Assembly: GCA_905147135.1 (NCBI GenBank)
Contig: LR990049.1
Location: 16,509,428 to 16,573,427, forward strand
Length of the DNA: 64,000 nt
Reading direction: 5' to 3'
From: Blastobasis lacticolella
Lineage: Eukaryota > Arthropoda > Insecta > Lepidoptera > Blastobasidae
Part shown: positions 1-13,036 of the stretch, piece after piece
How positions within the stretch are numbered: position 1 is the stretch's first letter
Layout of the letters: the number at the start of each line of letters is the position of its first letter
Made by a program: the position numbers and the translations under genes
Notes under the pieces: generated by a model
The model's input: only the letters and a program-made list of their open reading frames with translations
Databases searched by the model: none
Told to the model about the DNA's origin: nothing

Positions 1-123
1 GGTACCAACCACCTTACGTATTTCTAGTTAGCATCAATCAACAAATTTTGTGATGGATCTTTCAGCTCGAAGGAATATAAGCTCAGCCCTAATTAGCCAC
101 ATCAAACTAAACACAACGAGTGG

Positions 124-220
124 GTGATGCCCCTGGTATTGCAAACGTCCATAGCCTGCGGTGACTGCTTACCATCAGGCAGGCCGTCAGCTTGTTTGCC
201 ACCTTGGTGGTATAAAAAAA
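124..220 (+). repeat. 3' tail of a non-LTR retrotransposon
   Basis: The segment runs from a GTGATGCCCCTGGTATTGC motif through ACTGCTTACCATCAGGCAGG to a short A-tract. Near-identical tails occur at 17163-17274 and 51372-51450, and a more diverged relative is at 11086-11199. Repetition in one orientation, with an A-rich end, is what 5'-truncated LINE insertions leave. No coding sequence remains here. Confidence 0.7.
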
Positions 221-2137
221 ACGAGTCATAAAATTGTCACAGTATCCATATTAACCTATAAATACACTATACTAGTACCTACCGGTGCTTAGGCAGTACC
301 TACCTACATTCAATCAGAAAGGTCATCCGCTCGCCAGTCAATAAGCTTCATAAAAAAATAATTACGAGCCCAATCCTTTTCAAATCCCAAAACAAAACGC
401 CAACTACTGAAAACAGTCGTTTACATCAGTTCGATGCTACCTTACCGCGATGCGGCCTCGTCTTTCCGCTCTGATAACTCGAGGGTCGCCCCGCCATGTT
501 TATTTACCTACATTTAATAATAACTGGGGCTAATTAATGCCGCGACAAGCTGCGAGTTAATGGGCAATTAACTCTTCCTTGCGCGTGTTCCGATCGAATT
601 TTATCGGCCGGAAGAAAATTTAAATTAAATTTTCGAATTATACGTTCGTATTCCTTCGGTTTTTTGTGTTTATTAGTCGAGCCAACGTAATGGGTATCAA
701 TTAATAAAGTAACAAATTACCGATATGAAAGAAAAATAAAAAAAAGTCAATTTATAAAAAAAAACTGTAAGATCATTCAGTACTGATTTCAATGCTATGG
801 ATTAGCTATACTCAATTACTAATCCAATCTAACCACCTGGTCATGAACTATGGATGATCACAAACACCAAAATGACATCATTAGTTATGAGTCCAACTAT
901 AACGGTTGACCATTCAAAGCATTCCAAGTCAGCTGTTCACTAGTCTCCACCAATGTTCTCGGCGGCGGCGGCGCATGCTTGCGATATGAATGACTCGCAA
1001 CGTCACGATAATGCCCTAGGCGACGCCAGATGCGTAAACGGATCGGAAACAATGAATCCGTGACCTCATATTATAGCGGGATCTTAATGATTTATTCAGG
1101 GTGAAAGTAAGTATTGTCAACAAGAAAACTTTCCAATGGACATGTAATCTCCTATATCATTAATTTGGGTATCAATATGATAATCTTGAAAATTATACCA
1201 CTGATAAAATGAATGTTTCCAGTCTGGAACTCTGTGATAGAAGTTAGCAAGTGTTCAATATATTTAAAGACAAATTTGTAACTTATAATTCAACTACACA
1301 GTACAATATAATAAATCACAGCTACCGCGCTACACCTCAACAAAGTGACATGAGAATGATATTATCCAACATCTTCCAGTAAATCCAAAGCGTCCCGACG
1401 AATACAGATGCACCACTCAATACCGCGTGGTAAACTCACAAACTTTAGGAGGGACATAAAACATTCAATAGGCAATCAAACTGAAACGCACCGGACGTAT
1501 ACCACGGCCATACATCTGTTTAACAGGCGCATGTAAATCAACGTCGAAGTCTCTCTCCCCATGGGAATAGAGATGTTCAGATACTAATAGGATGTTATAA
1601 AGTACAGATATCGAAGGCGATACCGAGGTGAATGACACTTCACTGAAAATTAAGGCGATGACCGAGAAGAAATTGGATGTCAATATTAACTTGGCAAGCA
1701 CAATGACAGGGGGTCATACTTTTAAAATTTATGTAAAATTACTGACCAATATTCAATAACTAAATTAACTTAAATATCCTTGTTCTAAATAAGATTATGA
1801 TAAACCCTCGGGATCTGGCTTTTAGCATTTTGATAATTCAATCAAAAGGTTAAGGTTATAATGATAGATATAAAAAAAATATGTACTATTGTACCGATTG
1901 GAACGAACCCAATAGAAACTCACTCAACTCGAAAATAAAAATATCGACCAATTCTTAAAATTATACCGGAGAGACGAGAATAATACTTCTTCAGATAGAT
2001 CTGAAGTCATGACTGAAGTTAAAAACTTATTCTATATTATCTCACCGATAGTTTTCCTCAATAAATTCACAAAGGGAGTCGATATATATTCGCAATCCTA
2101 GAAGGCTTAGCTTATTGATATTTCTAGGGGATGATGG
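221..2137. other. Unassigned AT-rich DNA
   Basis: I see no exon, RNA gene or complete mobile element here. There is a short GGC triplet run near 960-973. The small ORF at 1465-1701 (minus) has no recognisable domain and is probably chance. If the kinesin assignment at 25400 is right, this DNA lies in, or beyond, its first intron. Confidence 0.5.
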
Positions 2138-2140
2138 TTA

Positions 2141-2393
2141 GGGAACGTACCCATACTACGTGACCCGTTTAGGGGGGGGGGGGGCTTCAATTTTTGTTAC
2201 GTAGTCGATTTCGCCGTAAGAATTTAGCGCTTTTTTGACCTATATTCGAATATGGCGCGCAGTGTTTAGTGCTTCTTTAACTAACAGCTGGTGGCAAACA
2301 AATATTAGTCAAATTATTTTCATTTGTCAAACTTTGAGGGGGGGGGGGTCAAAAAATCTTAAAAAACAGGTCACGTAGTATGGGTACGTTCCC
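2141..2393. mobile_element. PIF/Harbinger-like MITE, 253 bp
   Basis: Perfect 25-bp terminal inverted repeats (2141-2165 and 2369-2393) begin GGGAACGTACCC. TTA lies directly outside each end (2138-2140 and 2394-2396), as expected for the 3-bp TWA target duplication of PIF/Harbinger transposons. There is no transposase ORF inside, so the element is non-autonomous. Two long G-runs (13 at 2172 and 11 at 2338) lie inside in direct orientation. Confidence 0.82.
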
Positions 2394-2396
2394 TTA

Positions 2397-5250
2397 GGTA
2401 CATTGACAGATGGCTTCGGAGCAACGAGCCTGTATCGCTTATTCATGAGAAAAAAATTGTAAATTGCCTATTTGGGAAAGTGGGTAGGGATCACACGCTC
2501 CCAATATATTCTGTCGATAAGTCGGATTTATGAATTATATGATGCAAAAAAGTTTGTAGTAAATGTATGAGAGGACTAGGTAAATAAAATTGATTCATAT
2601 CCAATTTCTTTTTAGATAGACATGCGTTTTGAAGAACCCCATGTTACAGTACAAAGGCAAGACTTCGGGAGAGAGCTTCCACGCTTCTGATGCACTTTTA
2701 ATATGAGTATTTGTTTAACAATATTTTGCATAGTTTAGGAAGATAACATAATAAGAAATTAAAATCTGTGAGCTAGATTTCCTTCAAAATCAATCTAGAA
2801 TAAATTACCTAACTTCGATAAGACGCAAATAATATTGATAAGACGCAAGTTTAATATGTGCTGGTTAATTACAGTTCGCCGTATGAGTATTCCGAAGTAG
2901 AGACCGCAGCAAGCCAAGTAGGAATTCGATACTGGAGATAAACAACACTACAACTTCGTAAATTATCCTAAGTTTGTACTCTCTGATAGCACTAAGTTTG
3001 AAGCAATACATACATAAGGCAATATGTTGTTTCAAACATAAACCTAAACCAATGTCGAGTCGCTATGGGTAATATAGAAACACACAAATATGCATAAAAA
3101 TTGGTTTATGTCATCAATGCTGACGTCAGCGGTGCTAACAAATCGATACCTAACTCTGGTGTTTACGCAAGCAACGACGGATAAAAATACATTTCAAAAG
3201 AAATCGGTAACAGGGCACGCTATCATTTACTTTGAAGTGTTTTATTGTGGAGGTAGCTTACGTTATTGTACTGTCGCAAAACAAATCGAGTATCTAAAAG
3301 TACACCAAAGTAGAATTACATATTTTGTTGAAAATTGCACCAATCCCTTTGACTTGAGTGTCGTAAAATGCGACTAATATCTTACAGGCTAACCAGCTAG
3401 GGCTCTCGTATGCCAAAAAATGAGCAGTACAAACATGACTGTGTAGTTTATACATATTATGTTGGATATGTTGTTTTCCAACCCACCTACCAGACAAATA
3501 TAGCTTATAGCAAACTGAAATGGAAGACACTTGAATCCAGTAGTGGACTGTTATGGTCCATTCATGAAATATTTTCACAATTGTCATTATGCCGTACAAA
3601 CTACTACTTTAAGATGTTCCTGCGAAGACCACAACATAAGAAGCTGTGTGTTTTATTCGAAAATCGTGATTTGCTCAAAAGCACATTAATAGTAGTGCAG
3701 TGGGCAAGTGCACTTGCCAGTCTTAGGTATCTTGATTTTCTATGTGTCGTACTAAAACACGAATTATGAGCTACAAAGAAAATAAAATAACAAAGCGTAA
3801 CTCACTTGAGCCAGATGTGGTGTGAAACAATGGCCCTAAGGGCTGTGAGTCACCAGGATATAGGAAACCAGTCAGACTTCGAAGGTCCAACTCGCCTTCG
3901 AGACTCGATTGCATGATATTATTCCCGCTGCGTGCCTTCCGTCCAATGTCGAATGCAGCTGTTGGAACTCGGAATCCAAGATTCCGAGATTCCAACACCG
4001 GAGACGGTGGACATAAAATGCATTCGTATTCAATGTGTTCAATCTATTTTTCTAAAGAAATTTACATGAATGAACTTGTTCTGCAAGGATGTGGTGAACG
4101 TTAACCACTATCTATTTCTATTACAAATTGAAATTAGGTATTGTGAAATTAAAAGTCCGTAACCGAATGACTATTATCAGGTATGAACCTCCGGTAATTT
4201 TGGACGTAACTAAGGGTACACGGTGATGTCGGAAGATGAAGACGGGGTTGGGGGCAAGCACGACCGAAATAAACAATTTTTCAATTAATTTTTTTGTTAC
4301 GGCAATTTCGGTTGCAATGCGGTCGCTTGCGCCCTCAGTGAGGTTTCAGATCAACATGCACGTGCATGGGATGGGAAAAGTTAAATAAACAAGTAACCAC
4401 TCATTTCTCAGTCGTCGAAACGTCGTAAGATAATGCCCGCATTACGTCATCCGGGACTTACCATACTGGTGCTATTCTATTTACCGTCACCTATCCGGTA
4501 AAAAGTCTATTTTAATATATCGACGCTAGCCAATAGACAAAGAACAATTCATTCATTCTTACGCATATACAATGTCGATTATATGTTTCCAAGACAATAT
4601 GAATAAATAAGCGAAAGTCCATCAATCACTATTATAGTTAAAAATAGCATAGGCGTGTATGAGACAACCAGTTTTTGTATATGGCCAATGGACTCACTAT
4701 CATATTTAAGCGACTGGTATGCTCCAGCAATGTCGCGGTTAAACGTTACATATTTCTTTGTCAAAGTATGCGCGGGCGAAAAATAACGGATGATGATAAA
4801 TGTACGGATTTCAACATAAAACTCCATAACAAGTATTCATACCTAAACGTATCAACATCTAGTAACAAAATTATATATATCATACCCACGACACACAAAT
4901 TCAGTGATAAATTGTAACTAAAGAATGATGGGCAAATTTCTATGAAACTTGAGCGTAAAACCAATAACTAGGGCTAGCGTTTAGGATACTATCAATGTCC
5001 TCTGGGTTAACATGTTTTTTTTTCAACATCCAATAACGTCTAACGCCCATTCTAGGGGTAAAGAAGTCATAAATAGTAACAGATAATGACACGTTAACAA
5101 ATTCAATCGCGGTTAAACAGTAGTCCATAAACGGTATTTGGGGTCAAAAGTCCTAATTAACTGATGATAGCGATAAATATGACACACGCGAAATAACAAG
5201 TGAGCAACGACTAAGGTACGTCAGCGTACCGGTATAACCTGTTTAGTGAC
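2397..5250. other. Unassigned AT-rich DNA with weak inverted repeats
   Basis: No coding exon is recognised. Overlapping ORFs at 3090-3769 on both strands have biased, low-complexity composition and no motif I know. An imperfect inverted pair (about 4245-4270 and 4305-4336, sharing CGACCGAAAT- and CAAGC-type blocks) could be a degraded short MITE, but its ends are not clear. Confidence 0.4.
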
Positions 5251-5408
5251 TACTTGCACGGCTAGCACAACTGTGCCCGCGATATAATTTTCGCCTTTAT
5301 TACCTTCTTTAATAGTAAGATGAAACAGATAGCAGTATCTATGTCGCGCCTTTCCTCGCTTATCGCTCGCTTATGTCGTGGGCACACTGGTACTAGCCGT
5401 GCAGGCTA
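5251..5408. mobile_element. Short MITE, TA-flanked, 158 bp
   Basis: Imperfect inverted arms of roughly 30 bp face each other. The left arm has TTGCACGGCTAGCACAACTG, and the right arm, read in reverse complement, has CTGCACGGCTAGTACCAGTG. A TA dinucleotide bounds each side, consistent with a Tc1/mariner-type target duplication. There is no ORF of note inside. Confidence 0.6.
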
Positions 5409-8141
5409 ACGTGAAGTGATCGGTAAACAAAAGCATACATTTTTATATGCGTGTTTTAACAATATACATTTATTAAACATGCAAAACTTTGAATAATCAT
5501 TGAATTATTAAAGATTATTATTACAAGATTATGTATCTCGATTCTCCGGTGACTTCGACTTTTTTTGTTATACGGCAGACAAACAGGAAAGCGGAGGAAT
5601 AAGCTTTCGTTTGAGGGTAATACCAATTCTGTTGGACTTACACCCATTTTGACTCATAACTCTTTGAGTGTTCATTATGCAAATATCAAAATCATTTATT
5701 TAGTCATCATAGGTAGTATAAAGGTGGTAATGTCTTATTATAACTTATAATATTATACCTTTTTAATAAACACGTTAGAAGCTATTACGCATTTACGCTA
5801 ATACGTCTGCTCTCGCCATAATCATATTACCACGAGTCACAAGAGCCTAGCTAGACCATAACACAGTTCCCTGGGACCTAGCGGTTCCGCCACGCTACTT
5901 GGCTTTACCGCTAGCTAATTGTGTCGCACTGTATATGAAACCCATAATAATGTTCGTAGTGCGAATAAACGTATATTATCGACAGTTATCTTTACGTCTT
6001 CAATCGTTTTACAATGTGGTAGAGAGTAAGGCTTTGCAGTATGGCAGGTTTAAATATTCGATATTGGCATATAAACGTAAGCCACATACTTTCTTACAAC
6101 TAATTATGGACGAAGAATCGTCGATAAAGTCTTGAACTTGAATTTCAGCAAAAACCGACAACAGTTGAAGTCAGCAATAAATCCAATCTTCTAGTCCAAT
6201 AATTCATTATTGTACATATGCATGACCAAATAAGCGTGAATAACGTCGCCATTCAGAGTAAACCAAGGGCAGGGATATCATGTAACAACAGTACATTGCG
6301 AGCGAATGTGAGAGTGAATCCCATTTAACCGTAAGCCTAGGTTTCTCCACTAGTCATAAAGAAAAATGGCGACACCGTCCGCCCATTGTCGGGATCAGCT
6401 AAACCTTCGCCACTCAGGTTGATGAGGGTAGGTACGACTGAGCTACGGTAGCTAGATATGTGTGTATTTCTTCATATGGGTTGTCGTAAGGATTTACCTG
6501 AATTGATGACCGGATGAACATTACCCGAATGCAGAGGATGAGGACTTAGACCCTGGATCTTGGGATGCAACGTGAATTTTGTGTCGAATATACTGTCACA
6601 ACTATACAGGCTAGTTTGGGCATATACGTATATAGGGAGTAGTAAACAGACTCCTAAATAATATTTAGTCTGGAAATAAAACTGGAAGTAAACAGTGTAT
6701 CATACAAAAACTAATCTAGCCCACAAGCAATACGGTATCCATGTCCAGGCGTCTCGTAAATTATTCCACGGAGCCCGCTCCGGGAACAAGCTCAATGAAT
6801 AGTTTAAGCCGGCCTTAACCGAATAAAATATATTATGTACACCTACATTTCGGATGTTTAATGGGAATGTCTTAACGACAGGTGACCTGATGTGGCTAGA
6901 TTATAGAACAGATTCGTGTCAGGAACTAGGTTTATACACATGCGGTGCAGAGTGAAGTAAAACTGAGGTTTACGATTATTGTTGTTATACCCGTCTAAGT
7001 TATCTCGCTAAAAGCGTACAACTTCTACCAATGTAGTGCTACATGTCAACGTTACTGACACATCAATTCAGCTTACCAACTCGATGTTCGTTGTCACTGA
7101 ACGCATCAAATTTCCGATAGATTTGGTTTCCATTCGTCAAAATTTCCATCACGAAGCTGAATGCTTCCACGTATAAAGATTAGATTGTCCGTTCAATCAC
7201 TGAATTGAAACGTAATACCTAAATGAAAATGTTTTTAAGAAAAAAAAAGCAAATACAGCAAAGTAGCAGCTTAAATAGCTAAATTTTATTTAGACCTTTA
7301 GACCGTAGTACCTTCACAACCGCTGAAAATAATCCTCAAATCCCACACAAGAGGCCGATTGCGGACCGCCTTTCTTGGAAATAAAATTACGATGATTTTC
7401 CTACTGGAAGGGAGGATAGCGATCGTAATGGCAATCTTCACAATAAAGGGGAAAGCACCGCTTTGTAAAACAACTTGCGTCAACGCATTTAGATAATACA
7501 AATTGGGAAAGCAATGTATCATAAATTGTTTATTTTATCCGATTATGCTGAAAAAAATTATAGATACTAAGTGTGGTGGTAGATTGATTTTTCTTTCTGA
7601 TTAACAATTCTACAATGATAGCTTTTGTAGATACGTCGTATAACTTTATTTTGCCTACGAAACAATAAAATGATAATTGGTTTTCATTTAGAATAAAATA
7701 TGACCGTATAACAGCGAAGGCCAGCCTATTTAATTCAAAGGCACGTAAGTTATCCCTACTTAATTGTTAATATTTCGATATTTCGAATATTTATGATATC
7801 CCTCCATGAATTTAAAAGCAACTAATGAAGATTTGCAATCGAAGGCTTAAGCTCTTAATCCAATTTAGAATTATACGAGTGGAACATATCGAGTTGCCCT
7901 TTTTGGTTGAAAATGGGTATTAGTGGTTCTGTTTTATTGCTGTGGTAAGGCAATTTATTGTGCGACTATTGGTCAGATTCGTTTTGTAAAACACGAACAG
8001 GCATTAAATTACGAAACTAAAAAAAGAATCCGAAGGGTGTCCGGCAGAGTAGAAAAAATATGTAGCACAAACCCCACAGCTACCTTTTATCGTCGCACCA
8101 CCCGCCATCAATAGAAAATTAATCCTTACACTTTCGAACCT
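5409..8141. other. Unassigned AT-rich DNA
   Basis: No exon or RNA gene is recognised. A short piece near 5567-5600 (GTTATACGGCAGACAAACAG) resembles the reverse-oriented LINE tails at 17484 and 35074. Small ORFs at 5899, 7298 and 7923 show no recognisable domain. Confidence 0.45.
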
Positions 8142-8293
8142 AATTAGTCGCGAGCTGTGCGGTTCCAAAGGAACTGCCTGCCACGCACACTAAGGCTATG
8201 GAATGAGCTCCCTAAAGAGTACAAAATAGAGTTCTTCAAGAAAGGGGTGAAAAGGTGATACCACTGGTATTGCAAACTTCATAGGCTGCGGCA
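8142..8293 (+). repeat. Truncated jockey-type LINE 3' fragment
   Basis: This copy shares blocks with the fragment at 50925-51450: a TCGCGAGCTGTGC-like block, then GAACTGCCT..CACTAAGG, then GAGTTCTTCAAGAAAGGGGT, then the CTGGTATTGCAAAC tail start. The block translates to a short FFKKGVKR-like peptide found at the C-terminus of lepidopteran LINE proteins. The tail stops at about 8293 without an A-tract. Confidence 0.6.
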
Positions 8294-10690
8294 CCTAGTT
8301 CCTACCCGCATCTATCCGAGGGTAGGAAGTCTGACTGCATATCACCACAGCTGTCACCTCTCCACTGCAGTCTTCTCGTCGCCAGGGTGGGTGTAGCTCT
8401 ACCTAAACTTCGGGAAAACAAATCAGCTACGTGGCTTGTGAGAGTTAACATAATAATATGCTGCGGTAACTATTACAGAGTGATACTGTATAAAAAATAT
8501 GAATCAAATTGTAATTCCTACCTTACGAAATATCGTAATTAAAATTGAGAGATTTACCTACTGTCTCGAAAGGCGCGTCTGTTGGCTAAAGGAGAGGCGA
8601 CTGAACGCTGAAGTTGTTCTCACGTACTCTTTACTATCTCGTGAACGTAGCTAATTAGACAAGCTACACGGCGACATGTGCACTTCCCTCTAAACTCGAC
8701 CGTAAACTTGCAACAACTAAGTTTCGTTATTAAAGTATTCAGGCAAGGTAATATCTTTCTTGAAGATTAGTAAAGTAGTTTGTGTTTAACAAAAGATCAT
8801 TTGAGGTAAAATTTACATGAGCCATTTTGTAAAATAGTCTCGGGAATGTAAATCGTATTAAGCACCCTTGCTTACTCCAACACATAACACTGGCAGTCGT
8901 ATTCTCATAATTTAACCAAGTACCTATTCTTTTTAAAATAAATATGTATATTGGATTAGTTCAGGCGAGAAATTCCCTCAAAAAGCAAAACATATGTTCA
9001 AAATGCTAGAGAACTTCAGCAACGAAATAAAATTTCACAGCACTACACCGAACAATGGACCAAACTTCAGATTCTAAACAACTTTCGATGTACTAACTTT
9101 CGTATTCCACGCTTCCAGTTTCACGTATTCCATTCAAACAAAATGTAAGACTACAAAGCCGTATTGTATTGCTATAGTTGAATGGTTAGACCTACGTGAA
9201 TCCATGTCAGGTGATGACAAGATTTCTAGGCGCAAGTCATATCGCGCACTGAGTAGGCCTCTACCGGAGGTCCCAAGATACCGCGATACTTGTAAAGGCG
9301 GCATTCATCGTGAAATGAGGCCACAGCACAAAGAGATTGTTAGGGTCCTCGGGAAATCACGGCCGGTGATACTTCCGGCCGCGGTCGGGAAATAGGAAGC
9401 GAGAAGAATACGCGGGTAAAAGCGCGATGTAGGACAAAGGAGACTTTTATACAAAATGAGAATGTTAGTGAATTACATTTTTTGGTGCGCTTTAAATGTA
9501 GAATAGCGATGTAATAAATAATTTCGTAAGTTGGTAGCGACCGATAAAACAAAAATTATCTTCGTGATCAGATTACATGAGCCTGTTTTCCGAGTTTGGT
9601 TATTTTTTGCAATAAAATAAGTAAAAACAAGTTTAGATGTTCATTTTCCACTTAATCTCAACCTCATTTCATGATCTAAGCGCATTATAGTAAGACAAGA
9701 CCCAACGAAACCTTTTAAGCACTACTGAGAATTACGATAAAATCTAATAACGCGTAAGCTTACATTTTTAATTCTATGGATTTTTTTTAAAACGCTCGTA
9801 TTCGGTTAGGAAAATACCCCGAAAATTGTGTCGAATTTGAAACTCCAACAGTTCCTGGCAGCCTTTGAAATCTGAAATCTGACCTTCAAGTATCTTTCTG
9901 CCGTTATCGTACCTTCGAGGATTCATTTTTTACCTTTTTATTGCGAAGCTACCCCTTGAAGGCGAGATTGCCAAGTGAAAAAGTGTTAAACACGCAACCG
10001 AGTACTGTCGGAAGGTAGATAAGAGCTACCGGGGAAGGCGGGTAGATTATCCGCTACACGGGCGACACTTACGGCGTTCATGGCGGCTTTAAACCGAAAT
10101 GCAAAGCCGTAAACGAGCTCAAGTGACTTTAGTGATGTACCTAGTGGCTTAAAGCAAAGTGCCCTAGCGCAGTACTAAAGTCTCCTAAAAGGATAAACTA
10201 TTTTTACCATTGTGTTTAATAATAACACTGTGGCAAAGGTACTAAACTGGTACGTTAAAACGATGTCATCTAGTATAGTTAGACTTAGTCATACCAGATT
10301 TAACACTAATAACTTATACTGACATTTTATGTCATCGTGACCGCTAGTCAAGACCACCGGACGCCACGCAATCCACTAATCAATACAGGGCGTAAAACGT
10401 AGATAAATATGTGAAATGACTCATGACTTGCAATACTACATACCTACCTACTTTACTTCTAGTTGATAAATGCTGTTTTTCCAGCGCCATTAAGGAATCC
10501 ATTTAATACAAGTCGTGGTAAATCGTCCAGCTCCTTGTTTGATAATAAAATCATTATGTATTTAAGTTTCGAGAAGGTGCGATCCGTAAGATGTTTGTCT
10601 CCTCGTGGGGACAGAACGAGGGACAGACAGGAATAACTTAGAGAGAGGAAAATATTGATGTGGATAAGTGACGCATATATGACGATATGT
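8294..10690. other. Unassigned DNA
   Basis: No exon or complete mobile element is recognised. The sequence just after the LINE fragment, to about 8400, is more GC-rich and may be part of another old repeat. ORFs at 9204 (plus) and 9340 (minus) overlap on opposite strands and carry no known motif. Confidence 0.45.
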
Positions 10691-11060
10691 TATTATTTTT
10701 ATTTATTTAGACTAGACAGGCATTTGACAGCCACCTCACCCGGTGGTAAGTGAGATGCGGCCGAAAATAGAGCACACCTGAGTAGGAACAGCCTATTCAC
10801 TCTAGCCTTGAAGGTGTTCAGATTATAATAATCAAGGAAGACAGATAGGTAGGTTCTAAGAGAGGTAGGGCATAGCGGGGTATCCCGTTCGAATTGGAGC
10901 CGCCCGACTGGGGAAGTACCTCCACCTTACAGAATACCGCGGCTAAACGATACTCTTTTAAATAGTGTTGTGTTTCTGCCGGTGGGTATGGTTTCCAGTG
11001 CTCCATGGGGTTGGGATTTGGGGAACCATGGCTTTGGCAGTGCAGGGGCATTTTTCTATT
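10691..11060 (-). repeat. LINE 3' fragment, minus orientation
   Basis: It opens with a T-rich end (the reversed A-tail) followed by AGACAGGCATTTGACAGCC and a CACC..GGTGGTAAGTGA motif. This arrangement is common at the 3' ends of lepidopteran jockey-like LINEs when read in reverse. It abuts a second, oppositely oriented tail at 11086. The 77-codon minus ORF inside is a remnant, not a host gene. Confidence 0.55.
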
Positions 11061-11085
11061 TGCTTCCAGAGTAACGTGTTATAGA

Positions 11086-11199
11086 GGTGGGCAACGCATT
11101 GGCGATACTCTTGGTGTTGCTAATGTCTATAGGCAGTGGTGACCACTTTCCAGCAGGTGGCCCGCTTGCCTGTTTGCCTACTGAGAGACAAAAAAAAAA
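11086..11199 (+). repeat. LINE 3' tail with A-tract
   Basis: GTGGGCAACGCATTGGCGAT is followed by GGCAGTGGTGACCACTTTCC and CAGGTGG..GCTTGCCTGTTTGCC, and then by an A-tract at 11190-11198. This is a divergent relative of the tails at 124, 17163 and 51372. It lies tail to tail with the minus-oriented fragment on its left. Confidence 0.7.
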
Positions 11200-11306
11200 C
11201 AGGGAAGACACTAGCAGGTATTGTGTTCCATTCCTTAGCCGTATTATAAAGGTTGAACTGAAGCGGCTCTTGCGGACAGCTGGAAGATCCACGACATAAG
11301 GATGAA

Positions 11307-11335
11307 TATTTTACAGGGCGCGGCCCTGTAAAATA
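11307..11335. repeat. Perfect 13-bp palindrome with 3-nt loop
   Basis: TATTTTACAGGGC at 11307-11319 is exactly mirrored by its complement at 11323-11335 around a GCG centre. It could form a strong hairpin. No associated element boundary or transcript feature is visible. Confidence 0.75.
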
Positions 11336-11661
11336 GTAAGCAACACAGATTCCAACTCCGAATTATCTAATTGGATACTCCACAAAAACTAGTTCGCCTT
11401 GTGTACTAACCAGCCGAGATATCAATTTACCAATGTAATAGCTGTCTTTTTATCACACTATCGACTTACTCGCATGCTATTTAAACTGCGAGGCGATTAT
11501 AAAAAGTTACATTTACTGAGTTTTTTACAAGCTGGTACTCGAGGCGTGAAGGAGAGCAAACGAGAAATAGGCATTGATCTTTGTACAAAATCATCGCACG
11601 AGCACGAGTATCAATTATTTTACAAGCTTTTATTTAGTTTTAGATGTCCCTTATGTCTTTA

Positions 11662-11927
11662 TACAGTGTGTCCGGGGAAGTAGTCGTCAAATTTAAGGAG
11701 CGTGATGTTTGGACTATTTCATCGACAAAATGACTTCAATTATAGGGTTATTTTACGAACTGTTGATTGTTTTAGCTAATGAAGGTCATAACTTCGAAAA
11801 ACAAATTCAAGTAATTGTAATTTTCGGCGGTGGGACCATTACCCTATAATTGAAGTCATTTTGTCGATGAAATAGTCCAAAGATCACGCTCCTTAAATTT
11901 GACGACTACTTCCCCGGACATACTGTA
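11662..11927. mobile_element. Long-armed mariner-type MITE, 266 bp
   Basis: Two arms of about 86 bp (11662-11747 and 11841-11927) are nearly perfect reverse complements, separated by about 93 bp. The ends read TACAGTGTGTCCGGGGAAGT and, in reverse complement, TACAGTATGTCCGGGGAAGT. The terminal TA on each side fits a Tc1/mariner TA duplication. There is no transposase ORF. The whole unit should fold into one hairpin if transcribed. Confidence 0.8.
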
Positions 11928-13036
11928 TATTGGTTCGATGACAATGTAAAGTTATGATACCATCAAGTTGATCTGATGATGGAGACGGAAGTTGGCCATA
12001 GGAGCTCCTAAGCTACGCATGGTAAACCCATCGAGTTTGGGCTCGTTAGATTAGTCTTGACAAATTCTCTGACTGAGAGCTTAATAATAATAAATATTGT
12101 TCGCTTTTTCATTTGAACTTGTTTATTATTATTATAGTGAAAATGGACCGGGGACCTGTTATTAAAATTTCGTCGTTTGTTTTATAACCATTATTAAAAG
12201 CGATTGTCCAGGACTTCCGTTATTAAACTAAATAAGAATTTATCAATGACGAGTTTACGAATTTACGTATCGAGTAAAATTCGTTTTATAAATATATTGG
12301 TATCTGCCAATGTCAGAACGATAATAGTTTTGTGAGCAAGGATTATTGCCCGCGTCGTCGACCAAAAATTTAAATTAATGGCAAATATCGTTTCCCATGC
12401 ATGACCTTTGAATTACGTACAAGGTGGTTATAATACTTAACTATCAAATTGCATTAATTTAGGCGCACATAGTCGACAACATTTTTGTTTCACACAATCG
12501 CAACGAAATAAAACATATTTCAAACGTTAACCCCTAAACCTAATACTATATTTATTTACATTTATAAATATATGACCTGTCAAAGTTTTAAAAGCTGTCA
12601 TCAATGACCTCGTCTCACTCATCAGATAATTTCACTATTTTGAGCATATGTGTAAGATCCACCTGTGGAGCCTCGTCGGAGGATCCTAATGTAATGAGAG
12701 TAATAAACCTCCAGGGCATCCCTACATGCCTAGTCTATTTCACATTTCGGGGCACAAAGTGTCGTTTAAATATATTTAACCAGTTTACAAAGTAAGCTCG
12801 TTACACATTTGACTAATCAGCGACACGTGAATACAGTCCGTAGGTCCCTTACTGTTCCACCTGACAGATAGAAAAACTTACATGATGGACTAACTTTTGT
12901 TCCAGGTTACATTACGAACGACAGAAATAATAAATAAACAATGCCGAGCAAGTTCTACTCGGTGTAATATCAATTTGGGTCAATCAATACATGGGTAACG
13001 GAGACAGTGTAATTACACTCTAACACCGATATTGTG
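11928..13036. other. Unassigned AT-rich DNA
   Basis: I see no gene here. ATT/AAT-rich short runs occur near 12080-12140. The ORF at 12604-12795 has no recognisable domain. Confidence 0.45.

Noticed and set aside
3090..3769. Overlapping ORFs of 95, 101 and 119 codons on both strands
   Set aside because: They overlap in antisense, have no recognisable domain, and lie in AT-rich DNA with no splice context; chance or repeat-derived.
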